Positions 43,873 to 57,800 of a stretch of DNA of 64,000 bases are shown piece by piece. The notes under the pieces are model-generated. The model searched no databases, was not told the DNA's origin, and saw only the letters and a program-made list of their open reading frames with translations. The stretch's first letter is position 1; every line of letters begins with the position of its first letter. Made by a program: the position numbers and the translations under genes. The DNA comes from Isoetes taiwanensis (taxonomy: Eukaryota; Streptophyta; Lycopodiopsida; Isoetales; Isoetaceae), in NCBI GenBank assembly GCA_021234155.1, contig JAJEKV010000014.1, forward strand, positions 2,587,957 to 2,651,956. Reading direction: 5' to 3'.

Positions 43873-46108
43873 AGTTCATGAAATAATAATCAGATGAAAA
43901 TTAAGAGCTGAGCTCAGATTGTGGAACAATTAATAGAGAACAATAATGGATTAAGTTCTAATTTAATACTAGAATTTTTATTGATGATGAAGTTAATGGT
44001 ATTAATATTATGGATAAATATGAATAATGAGAAATGAAGACTATCTTTTATTCGCCATCATCATAGAACGCAAATCAGTAAAATTATCCGCATTATTGCT
44101 ACACAAGGAACTAATGGAATTTAATGATGGGCTATGTTGCAAAAAGCTGCATGGCTTTTTAAAGTTAATGGGTCATTATTAGATTTGTATCAATGGCTTT
44201 ATGTGTGTGCTTACGGGTTGGCCCTTGGAAATACATTTAATAAACTTCTGCAAAGGTAACTTCCAGCAAAGATTTGGTAAACACATCCTTTGATGCCTGT
44301 CCTAAATCTATTGGCATTTATGAGAGGGCAAAAGTTATTCTTGGGAATTAGTAGATAAACCTTTATATGGCTACAATTTCCCTAAGCATGTGCCAAGAAA
44401 TTAGATATTTTTCTAATGGTCACCAATGAAGGTATTAATTTGGCAATAAGACCAAGATAGTATAGTAAAGGTCTTAATACCCTAAGACTGAAAAGTAATT
44501 ATTAGGGCGGCTATTTAATGTTTGTCCGCATGTGGTAAATGGTACTAAGCCTGCGCTTATATACATGCAAAATGCCTTGCGCTTAATATTTTTGGCCTTC
44601 ATCAGTTACTGCAGCGTGCTGGCGAGAAATCGATCTTGTCACGTGGCTTTTACGTAGACGATCTTTGAAATAGATTGCAATGCCGAGGTTGATCCCACTT
44701 GTGGTGCTCCGACAAACTTTGTTTAGGTGGATCGATAATGGGGAACTACATCTGAAATTCGGTCGCGGTAATCGCCGGAATAGCGTTTGCTTCCAACCAC
44801 TAGGGAGTTTTCCTGAATTGAAGACCTACCTACGTCGCGGCTGGGGTTTGGTAAGCACCGACCTTTTACTGCATCTCGATAACTATGGATGCATGCATGT
44901 TTGTGTGATGGTATATTAACCATTAATCGAAACGAGCATCTACCCACCATCCATCCGAGGTTATGATAAAACAGGAAGTTTAATCTGGCTATCCAGTAGT
45001 CTAATACTGATAATGCTATATTAGATATACAATTATCTTTCAAATCGCAAAGAAATCTGACAGATGTCATGCAAAAATGATCCGCTGAAATCGGTAAAAG
45101 CACAGAAATATAGCATTTATTGACATTTGGCATTCGCACTGGTTCCATGTATGCATGGCATTGCTGGTTTCCTTCTTAATACTTTGTTGCAAGAAAATGT
45201 ATTGAATCTATTGGTATGTGCACAGTATAATACTTCTTTGTTTGCGGATCAATAAAGCTTCGAACTTCACCCGTTGCTTCAGGCGTGCACGGAAATTTGG
45301 AAAATGGAGTTCATTACAGGTCCTTGTCTAAAGACATGTTGTTGAAGGTCGTTTTTGCCATTATTTAATATTGGCAGCCGCCAGCTTTGTGCATTTACTG
45401 ATTTGAATGGCGTTTGCGGAACATATTAATGGAATCACGATATTTGTTCAATGTGTGAATCCATATCCGGGTTTTGGTGCGGTGATCTGGAGTTCTGAAT
45501 ATCTATAAGTTGTTATATTACGATATAGAGGAGCAGGTGGAAAATGATACTCTGTTGTTATTGTTGAAATAAATAAGGTGAGCTGTGATTAGCTTAGAGG
45601 CATTAGGTTCTTATGATGCTAAAAAGATTGTCTTTGCACCTAGGCCCGGCAGCTCAAATGGTAGTAAGTAGTTTTACAATCTAGTTTGCCATAGATCTGT
45701 CTTTATTTATGATAATGGCATTTAGATTCTTTGGCTAAGTTGGGCTATTGTTCATTACGATAGTAGAGTTCTACTTGTCTCTGAGTAAGGCGATATTTGG
45801 ATTTACCGCATGTTTGGATACCTTATGGCGTTTCTTTGCACATTATAGAGCTACATGTAGTGATGGACCGCATTACTGTGCCACAGGTAATATAGTATGA
45901 TATACCATTATATATGTCTGAGGGGTTTGCATCTTTGGATATATAGCGTATGTGGGGTCTTAATATTATGTCTCACCATTCTAATAATCTAAAGGGAACT
46001 ATTTGGACATGGTCCATGGTATGTGGTGGCTTGGTATTAACAACTTTGTGTTAATTTCAACGCTGGCATATATTTCACTTAACCGCCAGAGTTAAGCGGT
46101 GAATTTAA
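43873..46108. other. no gene recognised
   Basis: AT-rich with short ORFs. A 141-codon minus frame at 44,723-45,148 has no motif I can place. The word GGCCCGGCAGCTCAAATGGTAG (split here as GGCCCGGCAGC and TCAAATGGTAG, 45,643-45,664) resembles the first 22 bases of a tRNA-Lys, but the rest of a tRNA is absent. Confidence 0.4.
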
Positions 46109-46784
46109 AGGTGAAGAAGCGAAGAGCCATGATGTTTTATAGCTTACGGCGCAATAAGCGTGCCATGATTTGCTAACATTGGCATTGTTTGGGGTCGGGT
46201 AATAAGAGCATCTTCTCCCACGATTTAATTTGATTGGTTATGAGTTACAAGATTGGATCGTGGAGTAATGGAGCTTCTATCTTGCATCTCAAAGCGTGAG
46301 TGAGATCACATCTTATATTTGTATACATGGTGAAGAATGACTAAATGGAAGCTAAGTAATGGAAGATTATCACTATTGTATTGGGTTTTAAGTGTTTTGA
46401 GATGTATGGATAAATTATTATTTGAGATATATTTGACAAATTAATGGATTACGATGTGGTAAAATTACGATTAAAAAATAAAATTGGTACTTTTTAGCGA
46501 GAATATGATATGTATAAATATTTTTGAGGGATTTAAAGATTACAATTTTACAATATAGATGGAATTAAACATCTTGGATATACATGATATATATGATTCC
46601 CGACTATATAGATATTGAATATACATGATTATAAGGTTTGGAGAGAGTGCGATGTGGCGGCGTAAAACCGGGGTGGGTATTGGTTAATGGTTTTTACCAT
46701 GAAGCGAGGTGTTGACACATAATGTTTGTGCATGGAAGTAGCATGAGTCAGTAGGAGGTATATTGAGAAAGAAGAAGAAGAAGG
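46109..46784 (+). repeat. GAA-tailed dispersed repeat, copy 5 (degraded)
   Basis: The head (GGTGAAGAAGCGAAGAGCCA, TGTTTTATAGCTTAC, TTGCTAACATTGGCATTG) and tail (GAGTGCGATGTGGCGGCG, ATGAAGCGAGGT, then GAAGAAGAAGAAGG at about 46,769) follow the family order over a length close to copy 1. Confidence 0.5.
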
Positions 46785-47459
46785 CCAGGGGTCATTCGTG
46801 GTATGATCCCCATTTTCTCACTCTATGAACCATATTTGGTTTAATTACTTTGTGTATAAACTTTAATATGGTCTAACCATGGTGTAATGTGTTTGGGAGG
46901 CCAAAGGGGGTTTGCCCACTCTAAAGCAGGGTGTGGAGTGTTGAGGAATCATAAGTCTTAAGGGAACACTTTCCCTTGTCACAAAGTATGTGAACCTACA
47001 TGGCTTGGCATGGTTTTAAAGACAGTAGACATAAGACCATAGGATATTGTATTTATTACTATTACTATTAGCCGGTTTGATTTTAAAAGTATTGTGTATA
47101 TACTGCGGGTGTATGGGTTTAACCTGGTATACGTTTCGACATTTAGCAATATCATTGAAGAGATCGGTGAATTTTTGGGTCGTGGTTAAGTAATAAATGG
47201 TTAAATTGGTACTAGCTCCTTGTGGGCATATTGTTGCAGGTGTTGCTTGCTTTTGGGACCATTTGTTCCATTAAAATGTGTAACCCATGAATTTTCCTAC
47301 TATCCTACTTGAATATTGTATTGAGGATTTGAAGTATGGAACCATTAGATATTGGGACATGATGTAATATTTGTGTATTATCTAACATATACAGATGTAA
47401 TACATAGATTTGTGCATGAAAAACTTGGGCTTTCCTTGTACGTTTGCGTGTGTTTTGAT
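46785..47459. other. no gene recognised; transition zone
   Basis: AT-rich plant-like DNA without ORFs of note. After about 47,460 the word use changes sharply. Confidence 0.4.
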
Positions 47460-50400
47460 TGGCGGCCGGTTAATGGTGGCGCTGTCTTTAGGGACTCTTA
47501 ATTGCTACATTGCGCAATTTCATTGATGGCATTTAATAGATATCCTTCATCGGATTGGCCGGTTAGAAGCCGCAAAGAGTTATCAGTTATCACGTACACC
47601 CGATTAAGGTTGTGCGATATTTGGCCTATAAATTGTTCAGAATATCGGTGTGTTGGTCGCGAGTCACGTACTTCCCTAGAAGTGCTCTACGAAGATTGCA
47701 CGGTAGGAGGAAAATTTAATGGTTCCGATTAGGGCGAGCTTCTCATAAAGAAATATAGCCGGAATAATGTACGCCAAAAGATTTAGCGATTATTACGGTT
47801 GATCAGCAAAGCGGCCCTTCGGGTTTACATTTGTTTTATCGTAAATATGGAATACTTGGTTGCATTGCAAATCATGGGGTATGAGTGCAATTGACCTTTC
47901 CAAATAAGAGCTATCGGTACGCACCATAAAAATGGTTATCTAAAATACTCTATTTGGCACCATTACAAGGACAGTTTAATAGATCTCCATTATTGTTTAT
48001 TTTGCATGAATCGTTAAGCTTGCTTTATGATCTTTACAAGTAAAATGCTCTTATATTTACTATAATAGTAGATCTGAACTCTTTATGATATTGCCTTATA
48101 TGTTATTGTGGTCCATTTAAGACCAGCAGATGTATTTTACAGTACATTGTAGATAGGAAGTGTTAAATAAGTGCGGGGTTACTCTGGTCATGATCCCCGG
48201 CAATGCCAAAATAAAATGTACTGCACTTGGTCGGGGTTCAAACTGCGACCATTGTACATGTTATATTTGGAGTTGATTCAAGGGTTATCACGACCCATGA
48301 TCCACATGACGATGGTAGAACTTGTGCCCTCTCGTGTGTCCTCCACTTTGGTTGCGCCAGTGCGTGATGGGATATTTCTAGCTAATGCATCTGGTGTGCT
48401 GGCTGGCGGCGGATATCATCTTGCCGAACAATATATCCCTTTGGCAGGTCGAGGCAAAGTGGAGGACAAGCGCAAGTTCTGCGATGCGTATGGCTATAAC
48501 AAATATAAACTCTGGCATTGCGTCGAGATCGTAACATTGTATATAACAATAAAGGTTAGATCTACTGACCATAATATAAACATTTTGCTCATGCCTGGCG
48601 TGAAGCGTGAAACCCGGTAACCAGCACATGAACGCGACACATCTGAAGAAGGCATTTCGTACTCGGCAATGCAACAATGCCGACAGGCTTGAAGCGTGGC
48701 TTTATAGCCGAACTCCTGCCAAGCATGGCTAAGCCAGACCAGCCGAAGCGCGTATCTAAATGCCAAATATTGAAGCGCTAACTGTCCACAATAACGCCTC
48801 AATGGGCAAAACAGCGGTGCACCAAACTGTGATAATACACCGCTGGCAACAGGCACCTGGCAATATTCCGAGATAAACCAGATTTACATTTTAATGAACA
48901 GAAGGTGCCCACCGAAGCTGAGCAGCACCGACGCCATGACGTCAATAAAATGATGAAGCTGTTGGCTTTATGGCACCATTGGCGGAGCAATGTTGACGAC
49001 AAGGTACGTCTGCATGATTAACCGGCAAGCTTGAAGCCGTAGCCAGGTAAAGGCACGTCGAAAGTACATATGACAACTGTATGGTTGAACCGCGGCAAAA
49101 TGGTTGCCTGGTGACAGAAGGAAGTGGGACGACCTCATTTTCTTCTTCGCCGTGTTCTTGCAGGCTGCGACACTATGCCAAGCCGTTCTCATTGGCTTGA
49201 CCGCCTGCCGCTTTGGTAATTCTTTAAATCACACTCGAAATGATATTCTCATGCTTTAATGGAACACGCCAGCGAGCTGTACCATTTCGATAAACCTTCC
49301 TCGATATTTGTCATGCATCTTAAGCGCGTACGTGATGGCGACTTTCCTTGGTCGTTCTTCATGACGGGCAGGATCTGCCGAAGCGGTATCGCGTAACCGC
49401 TGGTGTAAATGGAGTGATTTTGCGACCTTGACCCGATCAGCAATCTGTGGCATCGTAACCATGCGTTCGGCAGGATTATGGCCAACTGAAAGTGTCACAG
49501 CCTGAAATTCGGTATACATCCCAGCAAATGGTGAACATATGGTCACACATGGCTAACAACTGTAACCAATTTTATCATGTTACCAGCAGCGTAGCAATCT
49601 GGCCAGAACTTTAATCGCCAACCCCTGGCGTGCCGATCGAAACGTACTGCCGCGTTGTTAACGACGTACTACGATTATTTGTGTGCGTCAATGGGCAGCT
49701 GGCTGCGCGAAATGGAACATACCAATCAAATCCGAAGCAAACCACGGTCATCGGTATGCGACGAGCAAGCAATGAAAAAGCGACCTTCAGCTTCTTGGAG
49801 ACTTCCTTTCTACTCGACACTAACGGCTGCCTCAACGACGAAGCCGTATGAACCGTTCTGAAGTAAGAAGAATCAGAAAGAGGAAAAGAATACCAACGAC
49901 CATTCGAGCTTGAGATTGCATGATCGCTGTTATGTGCTAACATGGCTGTCATTAACGATGACGGTCCGCGAACCTGCACCAGTTTACCGCGGCTGCTGAC
50001 CGGGTATATTATCTACCGCGATCGAAATAAATACTAAATACGTGGCAGTATTGCGGCAAGCCCATCGAAATTGCACGTCGGTACTGTTCTCAACCGGCCA
50101 GTGTCCGTAAAATAGCGAGCTGCGGAAAGCCACATGTGGCTGATGCCGACTAACAAAACAGCATATTGCTACATATATGTTTGTTCTTGACTTTCGCCAA
50201 TGAGCACCAGTTTCAACCAGCTATGCGGGTGATGACATCAGATGAAAATGCTGGCGGCGGCACCAACCTTTACAGCCATTGGTCTGATTGGCAGCTGCCG
50301 ATGTAGCACGCACATGAAATTCCGTGTCATTAATGACGTGCTGAAATACGCACATGTATATGGCCTGGGTATTTAACTGGCAAGGTAGGTTCGACCATGC

Positions 50401-50523
50401 TTCATTTATCCATAATGACTCACCCGGCTTCATCGTAAGGGCAGCATGGGTGACACTGATAAACTCTTGAGTTCCTTAAACCACTAGCAAATGTAATGAG
50501 CAACTATTTTATAAACTGCAGAT

Positions 50524-50622
50524 TTTATCTTCTTCTTCTTCTTTCTTCTTCTTCAACTATTTCTTCTTCCAACTTCCTTCGCTTTGCTTCTAACTTAACA
50601 ACTTCTTCTTCTTCTTCCTTCC
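50524..50622. repeat. interrupted (CTT)n tract
   Basis: Runs of TTC/CTT broken by AAC and CCTT words, in two blocks (50,526-50,555 and 50,605-50,622). Confidence 0.9.
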
Positions 50623-51823
50623 TTCACGTCTATTTGTATTTTTCTTCGTAACGCCGGATATAAACTATTCCACATAAAGTATAATCTCGAATTTGATACC
50701 AGTAATCTCCAGGGTACTGAAGTCATCGAAACAAATACGATGTCAGCCCTACTCACGCTTTCGCTCATGCTGTCATCTTTTCACTTCTCTACACAGTATC
50801 GTATATATGAACATAAAGTTTATTCTATGTTGAGATCTCTATTCTCGGGTATGTTTATCGCTCACTCACACACCTCCCATCACCCAAACAAATGAAATTT
50901 GACATTGAAGGATTGCCAGGCTTTGACGAAAGTCGGCATTGCGTGAAGTCGGCATTACTCATCGTGTAACGACTGATACGTGACAGAGTGAATGATGGCG
51001 GTTTTGCGCCAATACCAGCGTGACCAATATTGTCAGAGGCGTCAGAACTGCGGCATAAGCTGACTCTTCGGCTGTTGCACATGATGTGAGCATTTTTTGA
51101 ATCTTGAAGACGCTAACCAATGCGAAATATGGGCATAATCGGTTGCTTCGTTACCGAATATCGGATTGTTGCCTGGCAACAAACTGCTATCGCCAAAGGC
51201 ATAAAGGGTTGCGGCAGGGCAGAGCCAGAGTAACCGTGCCGTGACGTGGCGTCTGTTGTTAGGCAGGCGGCGTTGAGATGTGATGAGTTGTGGCGCGGTC
51301 GGTTTTCATCGCTGCAGACGTCACTGTTTGTGTTTTTTCTTTGTCGAGGGCGTTGTCAGCGACGTTGCAATGTGCCGAATCAGTTTGCTTCTCCGGCGGT
51401 GACCGTCCGGGTCGAACTCATATGTTACATTTACGTAGATAAGGGCGACGCGGTACGGCACGCCCTCCCGCCAGATCTTTCTGGCGAGCATACAATTCAT
51501 CGCATCAGCGCATCTGACATCTGCACCAGATATTGGTGGGGTGTTGCTGCGTCATTTGTCAGGTACCTCTTTCCCATCTGCTGCATTCACCTGTTCATGG
51601 GGACAATCTCGAGTTAATTCTCTAACCTTCGCGGGGCAATGTTACTTCACGCGTGCGTCGGTGCGCCAACTGTCAGTTACGCTGTGAACATGAAGCGTAT
51701 TTGCTCTTTGAATGTTCCCGAGCCGACTAACCAGCGTAATCGTAGTTGCATTCGCTTACTGCAACGCTTTATGTTTTTCTTCTGCGTCTTCGACTTAACA
51801 CTATTTCTTGTTGGCTGGCTATT

Positions 51824-51892
51824 TCTTCTTTTTCTTCTTCTATTTCTTCTTCTTCTTCTTCTTCTTCTTCTTCTTCTTCTTCAATATTCTTC
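51824..51892. repeat. (TTC)n microsatellite
   Basis: About twenty TTC units with one TATT-type interruption on each side. It produces a Leu/Phe run in the frame 51,639-52,007, which is not a membrane protein. Confidence 0.95.
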
Positions 51893-54800
51893 TTCAGTCA
51901 CGGACGTTAGAACGTTCCGAACCGGATCTTTATCTGGCAGGCATTCAGGCCAACCCGCTCTTTGCTTAATTTCCGTCTATGAAGCTTGGAAGGATTTTGC
52001 TCGGTAACTATATTGTTTTAAACTTGAATAATGTCATCTTTTGACTATGACACCGTCAGATCGTTGTCAGCGGGCATGCGTAGTTGCTAAGCTATTTCCG
52101 AAGGCGGCCGGTGGCTCTGCAAAGCTTAAGGGCTTTATATCGAGTTTCTCTTTCCACATATTTCCTCACGACGCCCGTTGTGTGAATCCATTCATGTTTC
52201 AGTATATAAACCAACTGCGTATCTCACCAGACCATGTCATGAAACCGCGGTATTCAACCAATAAAGAAACGTTTTCTTTCTTCGATGATACCTTCCGAAT
52301 AGAGAGTGTCTACGGAAATGCATGAGGGGTCACCGGTCGATCATGGCATTCATATGTTGGCAGATTGCACCCCGACCGGCCCCGTACGTAAACGCTTGTG
52401 TTTGAGCAGCGTGAAGAAGCCAGATGTTCTTCATGGCGTGCTTTTGCTCGAAGTCGAAACTGGGTGTAAACTGCTGGAAACATGGCTTTAGCGTCATGTA
52501 AGATATTTTCGTGGCAATGTGGCGTGCCCGAAGGAATCTGCATATGCGCCCTTTCAGCCATAGCGGTAAAGAGGCGGCATTTTTGCACAATTCAACCGCG
52601 CTGATGTGGCGGCGATTATATGAAAGTGTTCAGAAATAGTCATCGCTGGAACATAATGGGTCCAGTATAGAACTTTACGGTGGCACCAACATTGCTAGGA
52701 GAATGATGGAAATGCAGCTCGTCACGTCCCAGCAATCCGCCGTCCTCCATTCTGTTGGCTTCCATTTCGACTTGGGTGGGCGGTATGGATGTTGGTAATC
52801 GTGACGGTTTTGACTTGGGGCCAACAACCATTTTGGTGCCGACCGACTGTGTGCGGAGTTGTTTGTCAACCACAATACCGTTATAATAACCCGGCTTTCT
52901 ACGATATGGTCTCAAAACAACGACTGCCAGATGAAAAGTGTTTTGAAATACGTAAGATGCGTCCCAATTCTTACGGTCGCCAGTTCTAACGATATGTTGG
53001 CAGATGCGGCTGATGAAATGAACAAATGGCATTCTCCGTTTCATGGCTGGTTGCTAACTAATGGCACCGAAATCAGAAAATGCAGAAATCCCGGGGTCAA
53101 ATGCTGGAACCATTCCCGACGCGGCTTGAGGACTGGCGTGACCGAAAGTGGATGGTCGAGCGCGTGTCCGTTGGTATAGGGCCGGGTGGCTGAATGGTAT
53201 GAGAAAGAGCGGTGAGACGCTCCAGCAATCCGGACTCATAACGAATGAAGAAAGGCCTTGAGGAGCGGCTTTGCAGATCTGGCTGACTAAACGCGAGAAA
53301 TGGGTGGGCGAACGTTATCGAGTTGTCTTTGGAATTGACGTTCTTTGTCAGCCTGCCAATTCACCGCTGATATGCGAAAGAATGAATCAAAAATGGCTTT
53401 GCGTGTCCCATCGGGCGAACTCCACTTATTCATGAAAATTGTGGAAGCGGCGACGTTGTCCAGCGTGTGGCGTAAGCAACTTATCTTGGTAAGAGAATGT
53501 TCAAAATGTCAGCGAAGGCGACAATACCAGCGTTTATACCTCGACAAAACCGTTTCCATGACTTTCGGCATTTGTGTTTTGAGTAATAATCTCGGTGCTT
53601 CCCTCGCGATGGGTCATGAAGTTTCGGCGTTAGACGCTTGTTTTTGAAATGACGCAAAGGCATGTCTTCATGCCTTTAAAAAATCAAGCCGTTTTGAAAT
53701 TTAATTGTAATTGCCAACGTAACCTTCTATCCATGATTAAACATAAATATCATGGAAGATTTATCCATGGCGGAAGAAGATACAATGCGGATACAAGCGC
53801 AATCGCGAATACTCGGTCATGAATTTCTGGCATTCGCTGAATGCATTCGAGTGATAAAGAACAGCGTGTAATGAACTATCTTCGTAACGGTTTGAAGTTA
53901 ATGCGGCGAAGTGACGTCCTAGGGGGTAATTTTGGGCCGACGTTGTGACGTGGTGTACGCCTGGCACAACGATTCTGAATTTCACCGCGCGATGAAAATG
54001 AACGTACGATCTTGCTCGAGGCATTAAACTGTGAAATGAAAGCTGAAGATCTTATGATTCGGCAGCCAGACTCATAACAGAACAAAGAAGAGTGAAGCAC
54101 GGCGAAGCAGAAGCAACGTCTAACTTTCTTGGCGCTTTACCAAGCTGCGATATGAAGTATGGCAATCCATTACCCGGCGATGTTCTAACTCGGAGACTTG
54201 GGTTCACATACTGAACTTCCTTTCAAACGTCTGAAATGGTATGGCCTGCAGCTGGAAATGGCTCCATCTCGTGGTACCCAGCTAATAAGCTGGCTGAATC
54301 TGTATAGTCACAGACATCAGCCGACTCTGAAGTAAAGAAATTAATAAGCGGCACGAAACAGCAAACGGGCTCACCAATTCTGGCCTAAAACTTTGTTCGC
54401 TCGATAGCAATATTTTTAATCGTCTAGATATCAGGGCAAATCATGTCTTTGTTGACTGGTTTTGTTGATACCTTTCGGGATAAGCCTTATTGACGAAGGC
54501 GACTGGAAAACTATGACGTATGTTCGTAACAACAACTGTTCATTTCAACATAATCAGAAAATACGGTAAATGGTTACGGCAGGGGCAACTCGGCGAAAGG
54601 ACCACGAGGAAGATCCTTGCATTCTTTGTCGGCCACAGCCAGCGGAACCTATTAACTTTGAGCTCTGACGGCTGTCGCCACGAGATTGCGGAAGGGGCTT
54701 GATCGATATAGCTGGCATCATTTGGTGCTATTTCGAAGATGCCTAAGGTGATATTGGTGAATGGCATCTTCAACGATTTTAATGTTCGTAAAAATCAAAT

Positions 54801-57800
54801 GCGATACTGTGGCGTCGAGATTTGAAGGGGCTGTGCGAACCGACATTGATGCCAGCTGGTTAGTATTTGATTTCGGCGCCTGCGGTAGCGCAGGCGGCTT
54901 TGATCAGTTCGCATTTGTTATCAAGCGGCTGAAGTTCGTATTTTGGAAGGGGTCTCACGAGGGGCCTCGCGAAGCTTATTCGAAAAGAAGACTCATAATG
55001 AGATAAAGATGCAAATTCCTTGGCAACAAGCTGTAAGAAAACGACATGTTCTGAACGCCGGAGTCAACCAACCATCCTGCGGTATGTTCTGCGAACGCGG
55101 CTCATAAACCTATTGCTTTTATTCGGCCTTCAGCTTCAATGATATTAATATAACGACATAAAGCGTGAATGTTATTTGCGTTTGGGCTCAACCCCAAATC
55201 CCGAAAAGTATTTTACAGAGAATGTTCCATCAAGCGAGAATATACTACGAATACCATTATAGCCTGGTCTTTGGGGAGGAAGCTCTACGATTAAACTCTC
55301 CAAGGAGCACGCAGTCTATCAACGAATGGGCGGTATGTTTGTCGTTAATTATCGGCTAGACAGAATTTTCGTGCTTGTTGATGCGTGTTCGTAACGACCA
55401 ATCAGCTCGGTTTGTGATCTTTTTGGTGTTGTTAAGCGAGGCAATTGCCAGCGGTTCGGCCTGCTTATACGGAACTATAACCGGTTCAGCGACCAACTTT
55501 CGGCGTGTTTATCCAAGCTGATATCCGCTTCTTTAACGATAGGAGATGAATTGAACTGGTTTGGGTGGGCGGGGATGGACGTGGACGGCGATGTTCGGTA
55601 ACATTGACGTCTGACCAACGGTATGTTGCATGCGTAGATGCGACCGCTCACGGTCGTTCGATCAATTCTGGCCGTGACGATATGGCGTCTTCTCCAGCTA
55701 TTTCACGCTTTTGGCGTCGGTTTGAAGACCGATATAGGCATTGCGAAGAACGGCATGCGGTTTTAAAACTTTAAACCAGATACTGATGTTTGCCGATCGG
55801 CATTGCATCCACAACATTCTGGGCTGCGTCCGATAGAAAAATGATTCTCGGGTGGTAACTAACACAACATTAACGCTTTGTTTGCTCAAAATTTCTGCCA
55901 GTTTCTCTTCAGTTGTTCAGCAGTACTTCGAATATTCTGTTTTAACTGGACGCTTGTATTTCGGCCTTGGCTGATGGGTTGTTGAAGCGAATAAAATCGG
56001 CGGTTCGACGGACAGGGCAATGGTGCCTAACGCTGCCGAGCATGTGCCCGGTTTCAGCGTTATGCATGATGAGAATATTCTCTGCGTGGGGTCTTTAGAC
56101 TTTGTTGTTGGCGATTGAACACCAGGTGATTCCTTCTTTTGACACTGAGCTACGAATGTGCTTTCAGACTTCTGCGGCGTCAGTCGTCCTCCGCTTACCG
56201 ACCATTGGGGTATACCATGTTTAATTTGCAACAAATGGCGACATCATCTTTGCACATTGCAACAAAAACTCATATCGATTTTGCCGATCGGCAATCACAT
56301 CTGCGAGCCAATCGCTCTTGTTTATGCTATTGGTGATATGAAGCGGGCTGTCTGCTATCCAATATTTCTGCTGCAATATGATGAGAGATTTGGCTTTGGG
56401 TAAACCAGGCATTTGAAAAGGGTGCCAATTATAAACATTTTATATGAAGTATATGCTTTGTATTCTTTGCTGAGCTAACTATTTCTCCTCGACAGCTATT
56501 TCGCTTTCAAGCGTGGTGGTGCTGTACATCATCGCATAATGGAGCGTTATCGCTTTAGGTGATATCGTTGATAACACGTTGTGCGAAAAATCATTATGCA
56601 TTTTGAGGAACGGTGGCTATCTGAAGATTTGACATTGCTGTTTTTGCGAACTGGCGGTCATGCTGGTGCATATTGTATGTTGTCCTTTCGGTATTTGTGA
56701 AGCGTATCGGCTGAAGTGTGGTTGGTGAGTCGAAGATAATGCCCGGTTTGGTGATTCCGGTGGCATGTGTTGACCATTAATGGAGTACCGAGCTGGTCCT
56801 ATGCTGCGTTGCAGCCTTCCGGATACGAGTGAGATCGTGCATGCGACTAACTGCTGCGGGGCCGATTCCCGACCACGAATGCTCTTTTGTAGACAAAGAA
56901 TCAGGATTCTCATTAGCGGAACAACGCCGGCTGCGTAATGAACTCCCGCGTACTCACCGCTTTGAGTCGATCTAGCGACAATACCAGGCTAACAGCAATC
57001 TGAAAACAACGACACTCCCATATTCATATTTCTTAATCGAAAAATTACCTCTTTGAGACTCCGCACTGCCGACGGCGGCTGGTACGGTCATTTGTCGGCA
57101 GCTATTTCAACCATTAAACCTGAAGCAGGCTGAAACTTGAAATGTTCCACAACCGAAGTGAAATTGCAACTGCTTCTTCAGCCTGGCATAACTTCAATAA
57201 CGCTGTTCTGGCACAACTCTGTTCGCTGTACCTTCGCTAACTTCGATTGTATGGAATGAACTGTTTGAAGACATCGAACGCTGGGGCCCGGCAATGTCGT
57301 ATGGCGGGGAGCATACGACAGGCGTAATGATCTGGTATATGTGAAACTGGCCGTCAACGAAGGTCATGACCTGTTTCCGCTTGCGGCGTGGAAAACGTCT
57401 GGCTTTAAGCCGCTGGACGTCGCCGAATTTGTAGGAGTAGTTTTAAATAAATCCATTCATTTGAGCGTGTCGGCGATACGAGCTGATGACGGGTAATAGC
57501 CCTTCTTCAACGGTGCTCAGTTTTGATAGTGTCGTGCAGCAAAGTTCCCTTTCGTTTACGGTATACGGAAAATTTTGCTGCTATGGCGTCGCGTGCCAAC
57601 AGAAGTTGAAATGTTGAACCATCGTATTGTAGTTCTTAATAAATGAATGACTTGTTGAACGGATGGCGTGAAGTGGGGTCAAACGGTGATGTCTGTAACT
57701 TTGGCTATGCTAAATGGTAAGATGATCCCATTTTCTTTCCATAAACTGCTGCTGCAATGACACCGTGATCCATTTTGGATGTTCCCATCTCTGACAATGA

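Noticed and set aside
43715-43897. Glu/Arg-rich 60-residue ORF
   Set aside because: It is the translation of the interrupted GAA tail of repeat copy 4.
45643-45664. tRNA-Lys gene or tRNA-derived SINE head
   Set aside because: The first 22 bases resemble a tRNA-Lys, but no anticodon stem, B box or 3' acceptor half follows.
48171-48620. 149-codon plus-strand ORF with glycine-rich segments
   Set aside because: No recognisable motif, begins at a non-ATG start, and lies in a region where such lengths are expected by chance at this base composition.
51639-52007. Small membrane protein with a poly-Leu segment
   Set aside because: The Leu run comes from a TTC microsatellite and the remainder has no transmembrane or family pattern.
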